Assembly (NCBI GenBank): GCA_000023405.1
Contig: CP001643.1
Span: 1,302,001 to 1,366,000, forward strand
Source of the DNA: Brachybacterium faecium DSM 4810
GTDB taxonomy: Bacteria; Actinomycetota; Actinomycetes; Actinomycetales; Dermabacteraceae
Length of the DNA: 64,000 nucleotides
Direction of reading: 5' to 3'
Part shown: one piece after another, positions 18,850-27,385 of the stretch
Layout of the letters: each line of letters opens with the position of its first letter
Position numbering within the stretch: the first letter of the stretch is position 1
Translations under genes and position numbers: made by a program
Notes under the pieces: generated by a model
What the model was told of the DNA's origin: nothing
The model's input: only the letters and a program-made list of their open reading frames with translations
Database searches by the model: none

Positions 18850-19902
18850 GTGCCCGAGGGTCACACCGTCCATCGGCTGGCCGCCGCCTTCGACCGGGCC
18901 TTCGCCGGGCAGCGGGTGCGGACCTCGAGCCCGCAGGGACGGTTCTCCGAGGCGGCGCAGCTGGACGGGATGGTGCTGCTGGGCGCGGAGGCGGTGGGCA
19001 AGCACCTGTTCCTGCCCTTCGCCCCGGCGGCGGACGTCGACCCCGGTGCGCCCGTGGTGCGGCACGTCCACATCCACCTGGGCCTGTACGGCTCCTGGAC
19101 CTTCGCCGGCGATCCCGGCTTCGCCGACGCGCACGCGATCGGTGCGCCGCGGCTGCGGATGGGGGAGCGGGAGGAGGAGCTCGACGGAGCGGCCGACTGG
19201 CGCCGCCTGGTCCCGCGGCCGACGGTGCGGCTGCGGATCGCGGGGGCGCACGGCCTCGCGGACCTCACCGGTCCCACCGCGTGCGAGATCCTCGACGCGC
19301 AGGGCCGGCAGGCGGTGCTGGACCGGCTGGGCCCGGATCCGCTGCGCCCGGACCCCGGCGGCCGCGAGCGGCGCCGCTTCGTCGAGGCGGTGCGCCGCTC
19401 CCGCACCACGATCGGCGCGCTGCTGATGAACCAGAAGGTCGTGGCCGGGATCGGCAACATCTACCGCGCCGAGCTGCTGTTCCGCGCCCGGCTGGATCCC
19501 TTCGTGCCGGGGCGGGACCTCACGGCAGGGATGTGCGAGGAGATGTGGGAGGACCTGGTCGCGCTCATGGCCTATGGGGCGCGCACCGGCAGGATCGTCA
19601 CCACCCAGCCTGCGCACCGCGATGTCGAGGCCCGGATCGTCGAGCGCTCCCGCGGCACCCGCCAGAACGGGGACGAGGATCCGGAGGTGGTGCCGAGGGA
19701 GAAGTCCTTCTACGTCTACCACCGCCAGACCCTGCCCTGTCGGCTGTGCGGCACCACCGTGCGCTCGGGGGATCTCGCCGCCCGGACCGTGTTCTGGTGC
19801 CCCCGCTGCCAGAGCGTGCGCAGCCGGCGCGCGAGCTGGACCCGCGAGAACCCGGCCGCGCCCTGGGCGCTGGAGGCTCCCGCCCGCGCTCCCGCGGGCT
19901 GA
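18850..19902 (+). CDS. Fpg/Nei-family DNA glycosylase (endonuclease VIII-like)
   Basis: A 350-residue base-excision repair enzyme that removes oxidised bases and nicks the abasic site. It begins with the obligatory 'PEGHTVHR': the GTG start places Pro2 and Glu3 as nucleophile and acid, as in Nei. 'GKHLFL' supplies the Lys, 'LMNQKVVAGIGNIYRAELLF' is the helix-two-turns-helix, and a C-terminal zinc finger shows 'CRLCG' and 'CPRCQ'. The start codon is 6 nt after the rpiB stop. It ends just before the convergent lacI-type gene. Confidence 0.93.
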   Translation: MPEGHTVHRLAAAFDRAFAGQRVRTSSPQGRFSEAAQLDGMVLLGAEAVGKHLFLPFAPAADVDPGAPVVRHVHIHLGLYGSWTFAGDPGFADAHAIGAPRLRMGEREEELDGAADWRRLVPRPTVRLRIAGAHGLADLTGPTACEILDAQGRQAVLDRLGPDPLRPDPGGRERRRFVEAVRRSRTTIGALLMNQKVVAGIGNIYRAELLFRARLDPFVPGRDLTAGMCEEMWEDLVALMAYGARTGRIVTTQPAHRDVEARIVERSRGTRQNGDEDPEVVPREKSFYVYHRQTLPCRLCGTTVRSGDLAARTVFWCPRCQSVRSRRASWTRENPAAPWALEAPARAPAG

Positions 19903-19913
19903 GGAGCCGCCCT

Positions 19914-20924
19914 CTACCGGCGCGTGGACTCGCGCTCCTCGAGACGGAAGGCGATGACCTCCCGGCGATGATCCTCCGCCAGGCGCTCCCCGCGCAGGCG
20001 CGTCAGCAGCAGCTCGACCGGGACCCGCGCCAGCGCCGCATGGTCGGGGACGACGGAGGACAGCGACGGCGTCGAGTACCGGCCCAGGTCGAGGCCGTCG
20101 AAGCCGATCACCTTCACGTCCTCGGGCACGCGCAGCCCGCGCTCGTGGAGGGCGCGCAGGGCGCCGACCGCGAGCACGTCGGTGGCGCAGAAGATGCCGT
20201 CCGTGCGGGGATGCTCCTCGAGCAGCTCATGGGCGGCGGCCGCCCCGCCCGCGAAGGTGTACGGCGCGGGCAGCACCGCCGACGGCACGAGGGGGAGGGC
20301 GCGGTCCTCGAGCGCGCGGCGGTATCCCTGCGCCCGGACGGACAGCACGTCCTCGTGGCCCTGCGGGGTGCTGCGCCCGCCGATCATGCCCGGCCGGGTG
20401 CAGCCGGCGTCCAGGAGATGCGTCGTCGCGGCCCGCGCCCCGTCGACATTGGACAGCAGCACCTGATCGAACCCCTCGTCGTACTCGCGCTCCGAGAGCA
20501 CCACGACGGGGTGCCTCCCGCGCAGCAGCGGGAGGTCGTGCTCGTCGAGATGGGCGGAGTGGAGGATCAGCCCGTCGTGGTCGCGCAGCAGGGAGTGCGT
20601 GATCGCGTCCAGCTCGCCGGCGCGCCGATGCCCCGTCAGCTCGATGACCGGGTCGTAGCCGGCCCGGGCCACCTGCTCGGCGAGGGCCGCGCTGATCATG
20701 CCCTCGTAGGGGCTGGCCACGGTCGAGACCGCGATCGCGATGATCCCGGAGCGTCCGCGGCGCAGCCCGCGGGCGGCGGTGTTCATCCGGTAGCCGAGCT
20801 CCGTGATCGCGGCGAGCACCCGCGCCCGGGTCTCGGGGCGCACGTTCTCGTGACCGTTGACCACGTTGGAGACCGTCATGGGGGAGACCCCCGCTCGTCG
20901 AGCGACGTCGCGCATGGTCGCCAC
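19914..20924 (-). CDS. LacI-family repressor of arabinoside-degrading genes
   Basis: A 336-residue regulator. The N-terminal helix-turn-helix 'TMRDVARRAGVSPMTVSNVVNG' and hinge 'GYRMNTAARGLRRG' precede a periplasmic-binding-protein-like effector domain ('IIAIAVSTVASPYEG', 'DGIFCATDVLAVGALRALHERG', 'VIGFDGLDLGRY'). It probably starts at GTG 20924, 9 nt after GGAGGA; an ATG three codons later is possible. It is divergent from a GH127 gene. A TATCGATA palindrome lies between the two promoters and again in the GH51 promoter, so this protein likely represses both enzymes and itself until an arabinose-type sugar binds. Confidence 0.9.
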   Translation of the reverse strand: MATMRDVARRAGVSPMTVSNVVNGHENVRPETRARVLAAITELGYRMNTAARGLRRGRSGIIAIAVSTVASPYEGMISAALAEQVARAGYDPVIELTGHRRAGELDAITHSLLRDHDGLILHSAHLDEHDLPLLRGRHPVVVLSEREYDEGFDQVLLSNVDGARAATTHLLDAGCTRPGMIGGRSTPQGHEDVLSVRAQGYRRALEDRALPLVPSAVLPAPYTFAGGAAAAHELLEEHPRTDGIFCATDVLAVGALRALHERGLRVPEDVKVIGFDGLDLGRYSTPSLSSVVPDHAALARVPVELLLTRLRGERLAEDHRREVIAFRLEERESTRR

Positions 20925-20969
20925 GATGAGAGCTCCTCCCGGGTCGGTCTCGCAGAGAGTCGGAACCCC

Positions 20970-20975
20970 ATCTTA
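20970..20975 (-). promoter_or_regulatory. -10 box (TAAGAT) of the lacI-type gene
   Basis: TAAGAT on the minus strand lies about 45 nt before the repressor start. With a 17-bp spacer its -35 region falls on 20993-20998, inside the TATCGATA operator, which predicts autorepression. Confidence 0.45.
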
Positions 20976-20990
20976 CGGAGACGAGCGGCT

Positions 20991-21003
20991 TTTATCGATA
21001 TAA
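20991..21003. promoter_or_regulatory. LacI-type operator between repressor and GH127 genes
   Basis: TTTATCGATATAA contains the palindrome TATCGATA (20993-21000) with a central CG step as expected for LacI-family sites. It touches the GH127 -10 box and the probable -35 of the repressor. The same core recurs at 23356-23363. Confidence 0.65.
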
Positions 21004-21006
21004 CAT
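21001..21006 (+). promoter_or_regulatory. -10 box (TAACAT) of the GH127 gene
   Basis: TAACAT is followed by 6 nt and the ATG at 21013, so the mRNA is probably leaderless. It overlaps the right edge of the operator at 20991-21003, so a bound repressor would block RNA polymerase. Confidence 0.5.
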
Positions 21007-21012
21007 CGGGTG

Positions 21013-23271
21013 ATGACCACTGCGGCCACCCCGTCCCTGTTCCCCCTCGAGAGCGTCCGGCTGCGGGAGGGGCTCTTCGCCGCGGCGCAGCGCACCGATC
21101 TGGAGTACCTCCTCGGCCTCGAGGCGGAGCGCCTGCTCGCCCCGTTCCGCCGCGAGGCCGGGATCGCGACGACCGCCGCGCCGTACGGGAACTGGGAGTC
21201 GATGGGCCTGGACGGGCACATCGGCGGGCACGCGCTCGCGGCGGCCTCCCTGATGTGGGCGGCCACCGGGGACGAGCGCGCCGCGGAGCTGGCGCGGCAG
21301 CTCGTCGAGGGGCTGCGCGAGTGCCAGGCGCGCCTCGGCACCGGCTACGTGGGCGGCATCCCCGGCGGCGCCGAGCTCTGGGCGCAGATCCGGACCATCG
21401 CCTCCCAGGCCCAGACCTGGGACCTCGGGGGCGCCTGGGTGCCCTGGTACAACCTGCACAAGACCTTCGCCGGGCTGATCGAGGCGGTGCGCCATGCCCC
21501 GGCAGGAACCGCCTCCTGCGCGCTCGAGGTGCTGCGGGGGCTCGGGGACTGGGGCGCCCGGCTCGGCGAGCAGCTCGACGACGAGGCCTTCGCCCGCATG
21601 CTCCGCACGGAGTTCGGCGGCATGTGCGCCGCCTACGCCGACCTCGCGGAGATCACAGGCGAGGAGCGCCACGCGCGGATGGCGCGCCGGTTCGCCGACG
21701 AGTCGCTCCTGGCCCCGCTGCGCGCAGGGCGGGACGAGCTCGACGGGATGCACGCCAACACGCAGATCGCGAAGGTGATCGGCTGGCCCGCCCTCGGTGA
21801 GACCGCCGCCGCGGAGACCTTCGTGCGGACCGTCCTGGAGCGGCGGACCCTCGCCTTCGGCGGCAACTCCGTGGCGGAGCACTTCACCGCCGAGCCGCTC
21901 GCGCACGTCACCGACCGGGAGGGCCCGGAATCGTGCAACACCGTCAACATGCTCGAGGCGGAGCAGCGGCTCTACGAGCACGGCGGCGGCCCCTGGCTGT
22001 TCGACGCGATCGAGCGCCAGCTGGTGGGCCACGTCCTGTCCGCGCAGCACCCGGAGGGCGGGTTCGTCTACTTCACCCCGGCCCGCCCGGGCCACTACCG
22101 CGTCTACTCCACGCGCGAGAACGGCATGTGGTGCTGCGTGGGCACGGGACTGGAGGTGTATGCGCGCACCGGCCGCTTCACCTTCGCGGCCCAGGGCGGG
22201 GACCTGCTCGTGAACCTGCCGCTGCCCGCCTCCCTCCGCTGGGAGGAGCAGGGGATCGCCGCCCATCTCGACTCCCCGTACCCGCGGCCCGCGCCCGAGA
22301 CCCCGGTGACCCTGCGGATCGAGGCGGACGCCCCGAGCGACGTCGCCGTGCACGTCCGGGTGCCCGCCTGGGCGACGACACCCCCGACCGTGAGCGTCGA
22401 CGGCCAGGACGTCACCGCCCACGCCGAGCTCGACGGCTACGTCACGGTGCGCAGGCGCTGGCAGGGCGGCGAGGTGCTGCGGTGGACGCTGCACGCCGGG
22501 CCGTCCTGGGAGCCGCTGCCGGGGGAGGACAGCTGGGGCTCGCTGCGGTGGGGTCCCGTGGTGCTCGCCGCCCGCGACGGCGAGGAGGACCTCGCGGGCC
22601 TGTGGGCGGACGATTCGCGCATGGGGCACGTCGCCCACGGACCGCTGCGCCGCCTCAGCTCGACGCCCGTGCTCCTCGGCACCCCCGCGCAGATCGCCTC
22701 CCGGCTCCGTCCCCTCGCCGACGGCGGCTTCGAGCTGCACCGGCCCGACGGCCCTCCGCTCACCCTCGAGCCCTTCTACGACGTGCACGAGAGCCGATAC
22801 ACGCTCTGCTTCCCGCACGCCCCCGACCCCGCTGCCGCACAGCTGCGGCGCGAGGAGCTCGCGCGGATCGACGCCGCGCAGCTCGACCGCGCCGCCCGGG
22901 CCGTCGACGCGGTCGCCTGCGGGCAGCAGCAGCCGGAGACGGAGCACGCCTACCGCGGCACGGCGGCGCGCTCCGGGGTGACCGACGGACGGCAGTGGCG
23001 GGCCACGCACGAGGAGTTCTCCTACCTGCTCGCCGATCCCGCGCAGCGGGCGACGACGCTGCGCGTCACCTACCTGGCCGCCCCCGGCCGGGCCCAGGTG
23101 CTCGTGGACGGCGACGAGGTCGGGACGCTCGACGGCGGGGGCGCGGAGCACGAGATCCGGGACGTGGAGTTCCCGGTGCCCCGCGGCACGCACCGCGTGG
23201 CCGTCCGCGCGCTCGACGACGGGGGCGAGACGCCGCCCGTCCTCGAGCTGCTCCTGCTCGGCGAGGGCTGA
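21013..23271 (+). CDS. GH127 beta-L-arabinofuranosidase
   Basis: A 752-residue glycoside hydrolase of the DUF1680/GH127 family, which removes beta-L-arabinofuranosyl units by a cysteine nucleophile held at a zinc site. The family landmarks are present: 'GNWESMGLDGHIGGH' near residue 54, 'WYNLHKTFAGL' near 141, 'ESCNTVNM' near 303 (Glu and Cys metal ligands) and 'WCCVGTG' near 372 (nucleophile Cys and ligand Cys). A C-terminal beta-sandwich follows. No signal peptide is visible, so it acts on imported oligosaccharides. The ATG at 21013 fits the leaderless promoter better than GTG 21010. It is controlled with the GH51 gene by the divergent LacI protein. Confidence 0.93.
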   Translation: MTTAATPSLFPLESVRLREGLFAAAQRTDLEYLLGLEAERLLAPFRREAGIATTAAPYGNWESMGLDGHIGGHALAAASLMWAATGDERAAELARQLVEGLRECQARLGTGYVGGIPGGAELWAQIRTIASQAQTWDLGGAWVPWYNLHKTFAGLIEAVRHAPAGTASCALEVLRGLGDWGARLGEQLDDEAFARMLRTEFGGMCAAYADLAEITGEERHARMARRFADESLLAPLRAGRDELDGMHANTQIAKVIGWPALGETAAAETFVRTVLERRTLAFGGNSVAEHFTAEPLAHVTDREGPESCNTVNMLEAEQRLYEHGGGPWLFDAIERQLVGHVLSAQHPEGGFVYFTPARPGHYRVYSTRENGMWCCVGTGLEVYARTGRFTFAAQGGDLLVNLPLPASLRWEEQGIAAHLDSPYPRPAPETPVTLRIEADAPSDVAVHVRVPAWATTPPTVSVDGQDVTAHAELDGYVTVRRRWQGGEVLRWTLHAGPSWEPLPGEDSWGSLRWGPVVLAARDGEEDLAGLWADDSRMGHVAHGPLRRLSSTPVLLGTPAQIASRLRPLADGGFELHRPDGPPLTLEPFYDVHESRYTLCFPHAPDPAAAQLRREELARIDAAQLDRAARAVDAVACGQQQPETEHAYRGTAARSGVTDGRQWRATHEEFSYLLADPAQRATTLRVTYLAAPGRAQVLVDGDEVGTLDGGGAEHEIRDVEFPVPRGTHRVAVRALDDGGETPPVLELLLLGEG

Positions 23272-23309
23272 ACCGGCGCAGCGCCTCCCCGCGCCGGGGC
23301 GGCCCGGGC

Positions 23310-23337
23310 GATGTCGCGCGCCGCAGCGGCTGACATC
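23310..23337 (+). terminator. stem-loop after the GH127 gene
   Basis: GATGTC (23310-23315) pairs with GACATC (23332-23337) around a GC-rich loop, just after the GH127 stop and just before the GH51 promoter. There is no T-run on the plus strand, so this is a tentative terminator. Confidence 0.3.
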
Positions 23338-23341
23338 GCTC

Positions 23342-23370
23342 TTGACATCAGTGTGTATCGATAAAATACT
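23342..23370 (+). promoter_or_regulatory. promoter of the GH51 gene (TTGACA-17-AATACT)
   Basis: TTGACA at 23342-23347 and AATACT at 23365-23370 are separated by 17 bp, the best sigma-70-like promoter in the window. The LacI-type operator core lies inside the spacer. Confidence 0.65.
23356..23363. promoter_or_regulatory. second LacI-type operator (TATCGATA) in the GH51 promoter
   Basis: The core is the same 8 bp as at 20993-21000, here between -35 and -10, the classic position for repression. This places the GH51 gene in the regulon of the repressor at 19914-20924. Confidence 0.65.
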
Positions 23371-23438
23371 GGGCGGCGGCAACCTCCCGGGCCCTGCCCG
23401 GCGAGGCGTCCCCCGTACCGCGATCACAGGAGATCCCC

Positions 23439-25097
23439 TTGACCGTCAACCGCCGACGTTCTCTGACCACCGCCCTCGTCTCCAGCCTGCAGGCACCCGC
23501 CGCGGGCGAGACCGCCCCTGGCAGCGCTGCCGCCGCCACCGACGGGACCGGAGCGGCGCCGGTCAGCGGCGGCCCGGCCCGCGTCGTCGTCGACCTCGAC
23601 CGCCCCGGCGACACGATCAGCCGGCACGTCTACGGCCATTTCGCCGAGCATCTGGGCCGCTGCATCTACGGCGGCTTCTACGTGGGCGAGGACTCCGAGA
23701 TCCCGAACACGCGCGGCATCCGCGATGACGTGGTCGAGGCGCTGCGCGCGCTGCAGATCCCGAACCTGCGCTGGCCCGGCGGCTGCTTCGCCGACGACTA
23801 CCACTGGCGCGATGGCATCGGCCCGCGCGAGGAGCGGCCCCGCATGGTCAACTCCCACTGGGGCGACGTGGTCGAGGACAACTCCTTCGGCACCCATGAG
23901 TTCATGGACCTCGTGGAGCTGCTGGACACCGAGGCGTACGTCAACGGGAACGTCGGCTCCGGCACGGTCGTGGAGATGAGCGAGTGGATCGAGTACCTCA
24001 CCCGCGCCGACGACTCGCCGATGGCGTCCCTGCGCCGGGCCAACGGCCGTGACGAGCCGTGGAAGGTGCCCTACTTCGGCATCGGCAACGAGGCCTGGGG
24101 CTGCGGCGGCAACATGAAGGCCGAGGACTATGTCGCTCTCGCGCGGCAGTACTCGACGTACGTGCGGGATCATGCGGGCAACCAGGTCACCCGCATCGCC
24201 GCCGGCGCCTCCGACGGCGACGTCCACTGGACCGAGACCCTCATGCGCACCTTCGGGCCGGGCCTCGCCGAGAGCCCCGAGGGCGCTGCCGGTCCGTTCC
24301 AGGCCATCTCCCTGCACTACTACACGATGACGGGCCCGTGGGAGGACAAGGGAAGCGCCACCGAGTTCTCCGAGGACGAGTGGTACACCGCCCTCTCCCG
24401 CGCCTCCCACATGGACGAGCTGCTGTCCCGCCACAGCACCGTCATGGACCGGTACGACCCGTACCGCAAGGTGGGCCTCGTGGTGGACGAGTGGGGCACC
24501 TGGTGGAACGTCGAGCCCGGCACCAACCCCGGCTTCCTGTACCAGCAGAACACCCTGCGCGACGCCCTCGTCGCCTCGCTCCACTTCGATGCGTTCCACC
24601 GCCATGCCGGGCGCGTGGCGATGGCGAACATCGCCCAGACCGTCAACGTGCTGCAGGCGATGATCCTCACCGATCCGGACTCCGGCGCGCTCGTGCTCAC
24701 CCCCACGTATCACGTGTTCGCGATGAACGCGGGCCATCATGACGCCCGCGCCCTCCCCGCCCACGTGGTGCTGCCGGAGCAGCCCCAGGAGGTCGACGGC
24801 CGTCCGCTGCCGCTGCTGTCCGCGAGCGCCTCGACCGCGCAGGATTCCGCGCTCGTGTCGCTGTCCAACCTCGACGCCTCCGAGCCGCGCACCGTCGTGC
24901 TCGACCTGCGTGGACGCGAGGTCACGGGCCACCGTGCGCAGGTGCTCACCGCTGAGGACACCGCCGCCCACAACACACCCGAGAACCCGGCCGCGGTTGC
25001 TCCGACGGAGCTGACCGCGGTGCGGCCGCATGAGCGGGGCCTCGAGGTGGAGCTGCCCGCGCACTCGTACGCGACCATCGCACTCGACCTCGCCTGA
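23439..25097 (+). CDS. GH51 alpha-L-arabinofuranosidase
   Basis: A 552-residue enzyme releasing alpha-L-arabinofuranose from arabinan or arabinoxylan fragments. Marks are '[17 protein letters not shown]' near residue 65, '[15 protein letters not shown]' near 109, the acid/base Glu in '[12 protein letters not shown]' near 211, and the nucleophile Glu in '[10 protein letters not shown]' near 350. Translation probably starts at TTG 23439, 5 nt after AGGAGA. The first 45 residues are unusual for GH51: '[10 protein letters not shown]' resembles a twin-arginine motif, but no hydrophobic core follows, only an Ala/Gly/Thr-rich stretch. The enzyme is probably cytosolic. It works with GH127 on arabinose-containing oligosaccharides. 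Confidence 0.92.
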   Translation: MTVNRRRSLTTALVSSLQAPAAGETAPGSAAAATDGTGAAPVSGGPARVVVDLDRPGDTISRHVYGHFAEHLGRCIYGGFYVGEDSEIPNTRGIRDDVVEALRALQIPNLRWPGGCFADDYHWRDGIGPREERPRMVNSHWGDVVEDNSFGTHEFMDLVELLDTEAYVNGNVGSGTVVEMSEWIEYLTRADDSPMASLRRANGRDEPWKVPYFGIGNEAWGCGGNMKAEDYVALARQYSTYVRDHAGNQVTRIAAGASDGDVHWTETLMRTFGPGLAESPEGAAGPFQAISLHYYTMTGPWEDKGSATEFSEDEWYTALSRASHMDELLSRHSTVMDRYDPYRKVGLVVDEWGTWWNVEPGTNPGFLYQQNTLRDALVASLHFDAFHRHAGRVAMANIAQTVNVLQAMILTDPDSGALVLTPTYHVFAMNAGHHDARALPAHVVLPEQPQEVDGRPLPLLSASASTAQDSALVSLSNLDASEPRTVVLDLRGREVTGHRAQVLTAEDTAAHNTPENPAAVAPTELTAVRPHERGLEVELPAHSYATIALDLA

Positions 25098-25127
25098 GCG
25101 GCCGCGGGGGCGCTCCCGGGCCCGGTC

Positions 25128-25133
25128 TAGGAT
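25128..25133 (+). promoter_or_regulatory. -10 box (TAGGAT) of the S33 peptidase gene
   Basis: TAGGAT is followed by 6 nt and the ATG at 25140, the leaderless geometry seen repeatedly in this window. Confidence 0.5.
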
Positions 25134-25139
25134 CGGCCC

Positions 25140-26183
25140 ATGAGCGCCCCCGCACCGCCACCGCCGGTCACGGCCGAGGGCATGCTGCCCCGCGGCGACC
25201 AGCGGATCCACTGGGAGGAATCCGGCACCCCCGACGGGGTGCCCACCCTCTACCTGCACGGCGGGCCCGGCGGGCGGCTCACGCCCGGCTACCGCCGGAA
25301 CTCGCCGGCCGGCAGTGCCCGGATCATCGGCCTCTCCCAGCGCGGCACCGGAAGGTCTGCTCCGTCGGCCGGTGCGCCGGGCCCGGTCGACCTCAGCGCG
25401 CAGACCACCGGCGATCTGGTCGCCGACCTCGAGGCCCTGCGCGTGCACCTCGGCATCGAGGCGTGGATCGTCCAGGGCGTCTCCTGGGGCAGCACCCTCG
25501 CCCTCGCCTACGCACAGGCCCATCCCGACCGGGCGCTCGGCCTGGTGCTGTTCGCCGTCACCACCACCTCGCGCCGAGAGGTCGAGTGGATCACCGAGGG
25601 TGTCGCTGCGCTGTACCCGGAGGCCTGGGACGCCTTCGCCGCTCTCGCCGAGACCCGCGCCGGATTCGATCGCCGTGATCGCTCCTCGCAGAGGCTGCGC
25701 CTGGTCGAGGCATATCGGCGGATGGTGACGGCGGAGGACGGGACGCTCGTGGATGAGGCGGTGCGCGCCTGGATGCGCTGGGAGGACGCGCACATCGGGA
25801 TCGGCGCAGGCGGTCCCGCCGCCCCGCATGCGGTACCGGAGGACGGGGAGGTCGACGAGCACGCGCGCCGATTCGCGCGCCTGGTCACCCACTACTGGGC
25901 CCATGACGGCTTCGTCGCCGACTGGGCCGTGCCCTGGGGTGCCTCACCGGGCAGCGGCCTGCTGGGCGGGATGGCGCGGCTGTCCGGCATCCCCGGCGTG
26001 CTCATCCACGGCCGTCGCGACGTCTCGGGCCCTGCGCTGACGGCCTGGGAGCTGCATCGCGCCTGGCCGGGCAGCGAGCTGATCGTCGTCGAGGACGAGG
26101 GGCACGGCGGGCCGCGCATGGCCGAGCACTGGCGCGCCGCCGTGGCCCGATTGGTGGACGCCTCGCGCCCGGGTCCGCAATAG
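25140..26183 (+). CDS. S33-family alpha/beta hydrolase (prolyl iminopeptidase-like)
   Basis: A 347-residue serine hydrolase. The oxyanion 'LHGGPGG' near residue 41, 'SQRGTGRS' near 67, the nucleophile elbow 'GVSWGSTLALAYAQAHP' near 109, a helical cap, and the C-terminal 'IHGRRDVS' (Asp) and 'EGHGG' (His) give the catalytic triad. These fit prolyl iminopeptidase, which cuts N-terminal proline, though related hydrolases share the pattern. Its last 21 codons are repeated, diverged, at 27707-27769. The TAG stop also forms the start of the -10 box for the following GNAT gene, or here its remnant. Confidence 0.85.
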   Translation: MSAPAPPPPVTAEGMLPRGDQRIHWEESGTPDGVPTLYLHGGPGGRLTPGYRRNSPAGSARIIGLSQRGTGRSAPSAGAPGPVDLSAQTTGDLVADLEALRVHLGIEAWIVQGVSWGSTLALAYAQAHPDRALGLVLFAVTTTSRREVEWITEGVAALYPEAWDAFAALAETRAGFDRRDRSSQRLRLVEAYRRMVTAEDGTLVDEAVRAWMRWEDAHIGIGAGGPAAPHAVPEDGEVDEHARRFARLVTHYWAHDGFVADWAVPWGASPGSGLLGGMARLSGIPGVLIHGRRDVSGPALTAWELHRAWPGSELIVVEDEGHGGPRMAEHWRAAVARLVDASRPGPQ

Positions 26184-26296
26184 CCTGTCGCCCATGCCCG
26201 ACCCCGTAACCACGCCCGACCCTGCGCCCACTTCCGCATCCGATGCCGCGCCCGCGAACCCGCACGGCGCCGACGGCCCCGTGCTTCGCCACGCGG
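26121..26296 (+). repeat. 176-bp direct repeat, left copy
   Basis: It matches 27707-27882 without gaps and with about 19 mismatches by eye (roughly 89%). It covers the 3' end of the peptidase gene, the GNAT promoter and the first GNAT codons. The two copies flank the AT-richer cassette. Confidence 0.85.
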
Positions 26297-26325
26297 GCGT
26301 GTGCCGTAGCCCAGCCGTACATTGA
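26194..26325 (+). pseudogene. 5' fragment of a GNAT acetyltransferase gene
   Basis: Starting at ATG 26194, the first 34 codons parallel those of the intact GNAT gene at 27780 (shared 'NPHGADGPVLRHA'-like stretch with scattered substitutions). The frame then leaves homology at about 26297 and stops at 26323-26325. The rest of the gene is replaced by the cassette. It keeps its own TAGCCT box, so a 43-residue product could be made, but no function is expected. Confidence 0.75.
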
Positions 26326-26358
26326 GAGATCGGGGCCAGTAGCCTGGAAAGTACCCAG

Positions 26359-26394
26359 AAAAACCCCGCCCGAGACCCATTGTCGCGGGCGGGG
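26359..26394 (-). terminator. rho-independent terminator of the cassette genes
   Basis: On the minus strand the 9-bp arms CCCCGCCCG and CGGGCGGGG (26386-26394 and 26364-26372) enclose a 13-nt loop and are followed by TTTTT. It lies 24 bp after the small membrane-protein gene. It is one of the few classical terminators in this GC-rich window. Confidence 0.8.
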
Positions 26395-26418
26395 CGTCTG
26401 TGCACAGGCACTCGCTGG

Positions 26419-26625
26419 TCAGGGCTTTGGATATTCGACAGGCCGCTCCTCCCGGCCGCGCGAGGATCTTTGTGTTCCAGTCTCTGCGCTGCTTTCGGAT
26501 CTCGGTGGGAGTCTTCGTAGGATAAGAATCCCCATCGCGACTATAGCGGCGGTTGGAAGGATGCCGCTAGCGCCATTAATTGCAATGTTCATAAATAAAA
26601 CTTCAAGCGGTGTGACGCCATCCAT
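26419..26625 (-). CDS. small single-span membrane protein (cassette)
   Basis: I recognise no family. The 68-residue product starts 'MDGVTPLEVLFMN', has one hydrophobic helix at about residues 8-36 ending in 'ILILRRL', and a polar, charged 30-residue tail, so the tail is likely cytosolic. The ATG at 26625 has a clear GGAGAG ribosome site with AAAA in front; a longer frame upstream lacks one. It follows the secreted-protein gene by 44 bp and precedes a terminator, so the two form a small operon. A role in export of, or protection from, the secreted product is possible but unproven. Confidence 0.65.
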   Translation of the reverse strand: MDGVTPLEVLFMNIAINGASGILPTAAIVAMGILILRRLPPRSESSAETGTQRSSRGREERPVEYPKP

Positions 26626-26669
26626 TGCCTCTCCTTTTGATCGCTGCGCAGGGCATATCTGGGGTGCTG

Positions 26670-27385
26670 TTAGTTCGTGGTTGTCCACGCGTCGTTCGCG
26701 AACACGTTAAGGTAAATTGCAGAATCTCCCTGAGCGACACCGCCGACAGCGGTGTATTTCCACTTGAGTTGCACTTGCGCGGGCGTGGAGCCGCTTGACG
26801 TTTTGCGTGTAATGGAAAAGGTCTTATTGGAGTAAGTTCCCAAATACACCTGCAGGCTGGAGTCCCAGGCCTTGGAGATGACGCCCGTACCGTTTTGCTG
26901 ATAGACCCAAGTTGCTCGAAAGTTCGCAGAGTACGTAGGTGCGTTTACGTAGACTAGGCAATTGGACATCTGTCGGTACCCGGAGCCGCCCGTCGAGGAG
27001 CATCCCTTGATTGCTTGCGGCTCGACGGCGCCCGGGGGTGCTGTCTCGCCGATTTCCACCGAAGACTCCATGAATGAGCCATCCGAATAGTCTTTTCGTG
27101 TCACCGTGAAGCCGTTTTGAGTGGTGGATGTTTCGCGAATCGGTATGGCTGATTTTATTTCCGACTCAAGGGGTTCGCCGGCCTCGATTTTATCTGCAAG
27201 GGTGTTCTGGCTCGATTCGGGAACTCCATTGGACTCGAGGTGCTCGATGAGGGCACTGCGTTGCTCTTCGGGTTGCTCTAGACCGCCCCCCCGGCCGCGA
27301 GGCTCGGCGTAATGCTCAAGGCGGAAACTGCCGCGATGGTGGCGCCCCATGTGACTGCTCGTGACAGTCGCGTGGAGATCTTCAT
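26670..27385 (-). pseudogene. secreted protein gene with a frameshift in a G7 tract
   Basis: From ATG 27385 (GGGAG ribosome site 5 nt upstream) the frame encodes a clean signal peptide, 'MKISTRLSRAVTWGATIAAV' onward to 'PSLAA', then hits TAG just after a run of seven G. Adding one G to the run joins it to a downstream frame ('LEQPEEQRSALIEH...') that continues to 26670, giving about 238 residues. The mature part is polar, has two Cys that could pair ('GCSSTGG', 'SNCLVYV') and a beta-rich C-terminus with many Tyr, Thr and Ser. I know no family. It may be phase-variable, a true pseudogene, or a sequencing error in the homopolymer. Confidence 0.7.
27286..27292 (-). repeat. homopolymeric G7 (C7 on plus) tract
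   Basis: It lies right after the signal-peptide cleavage region of the cassette secreted protein. With seven G the product ends at about residue 35; with eight the full protein is read. It is the kind of tract where slipped-strand mispairing can switch a gene. Confidence 0.7.

Noticed and set aside
26243-26710. A 155-codon plus-strand frame across the cassette start
   Set aside because: It begins inside the GNAT remnant, crosses the terminator and lies antisense to the small membrane-protein gene, with no ribosome site.
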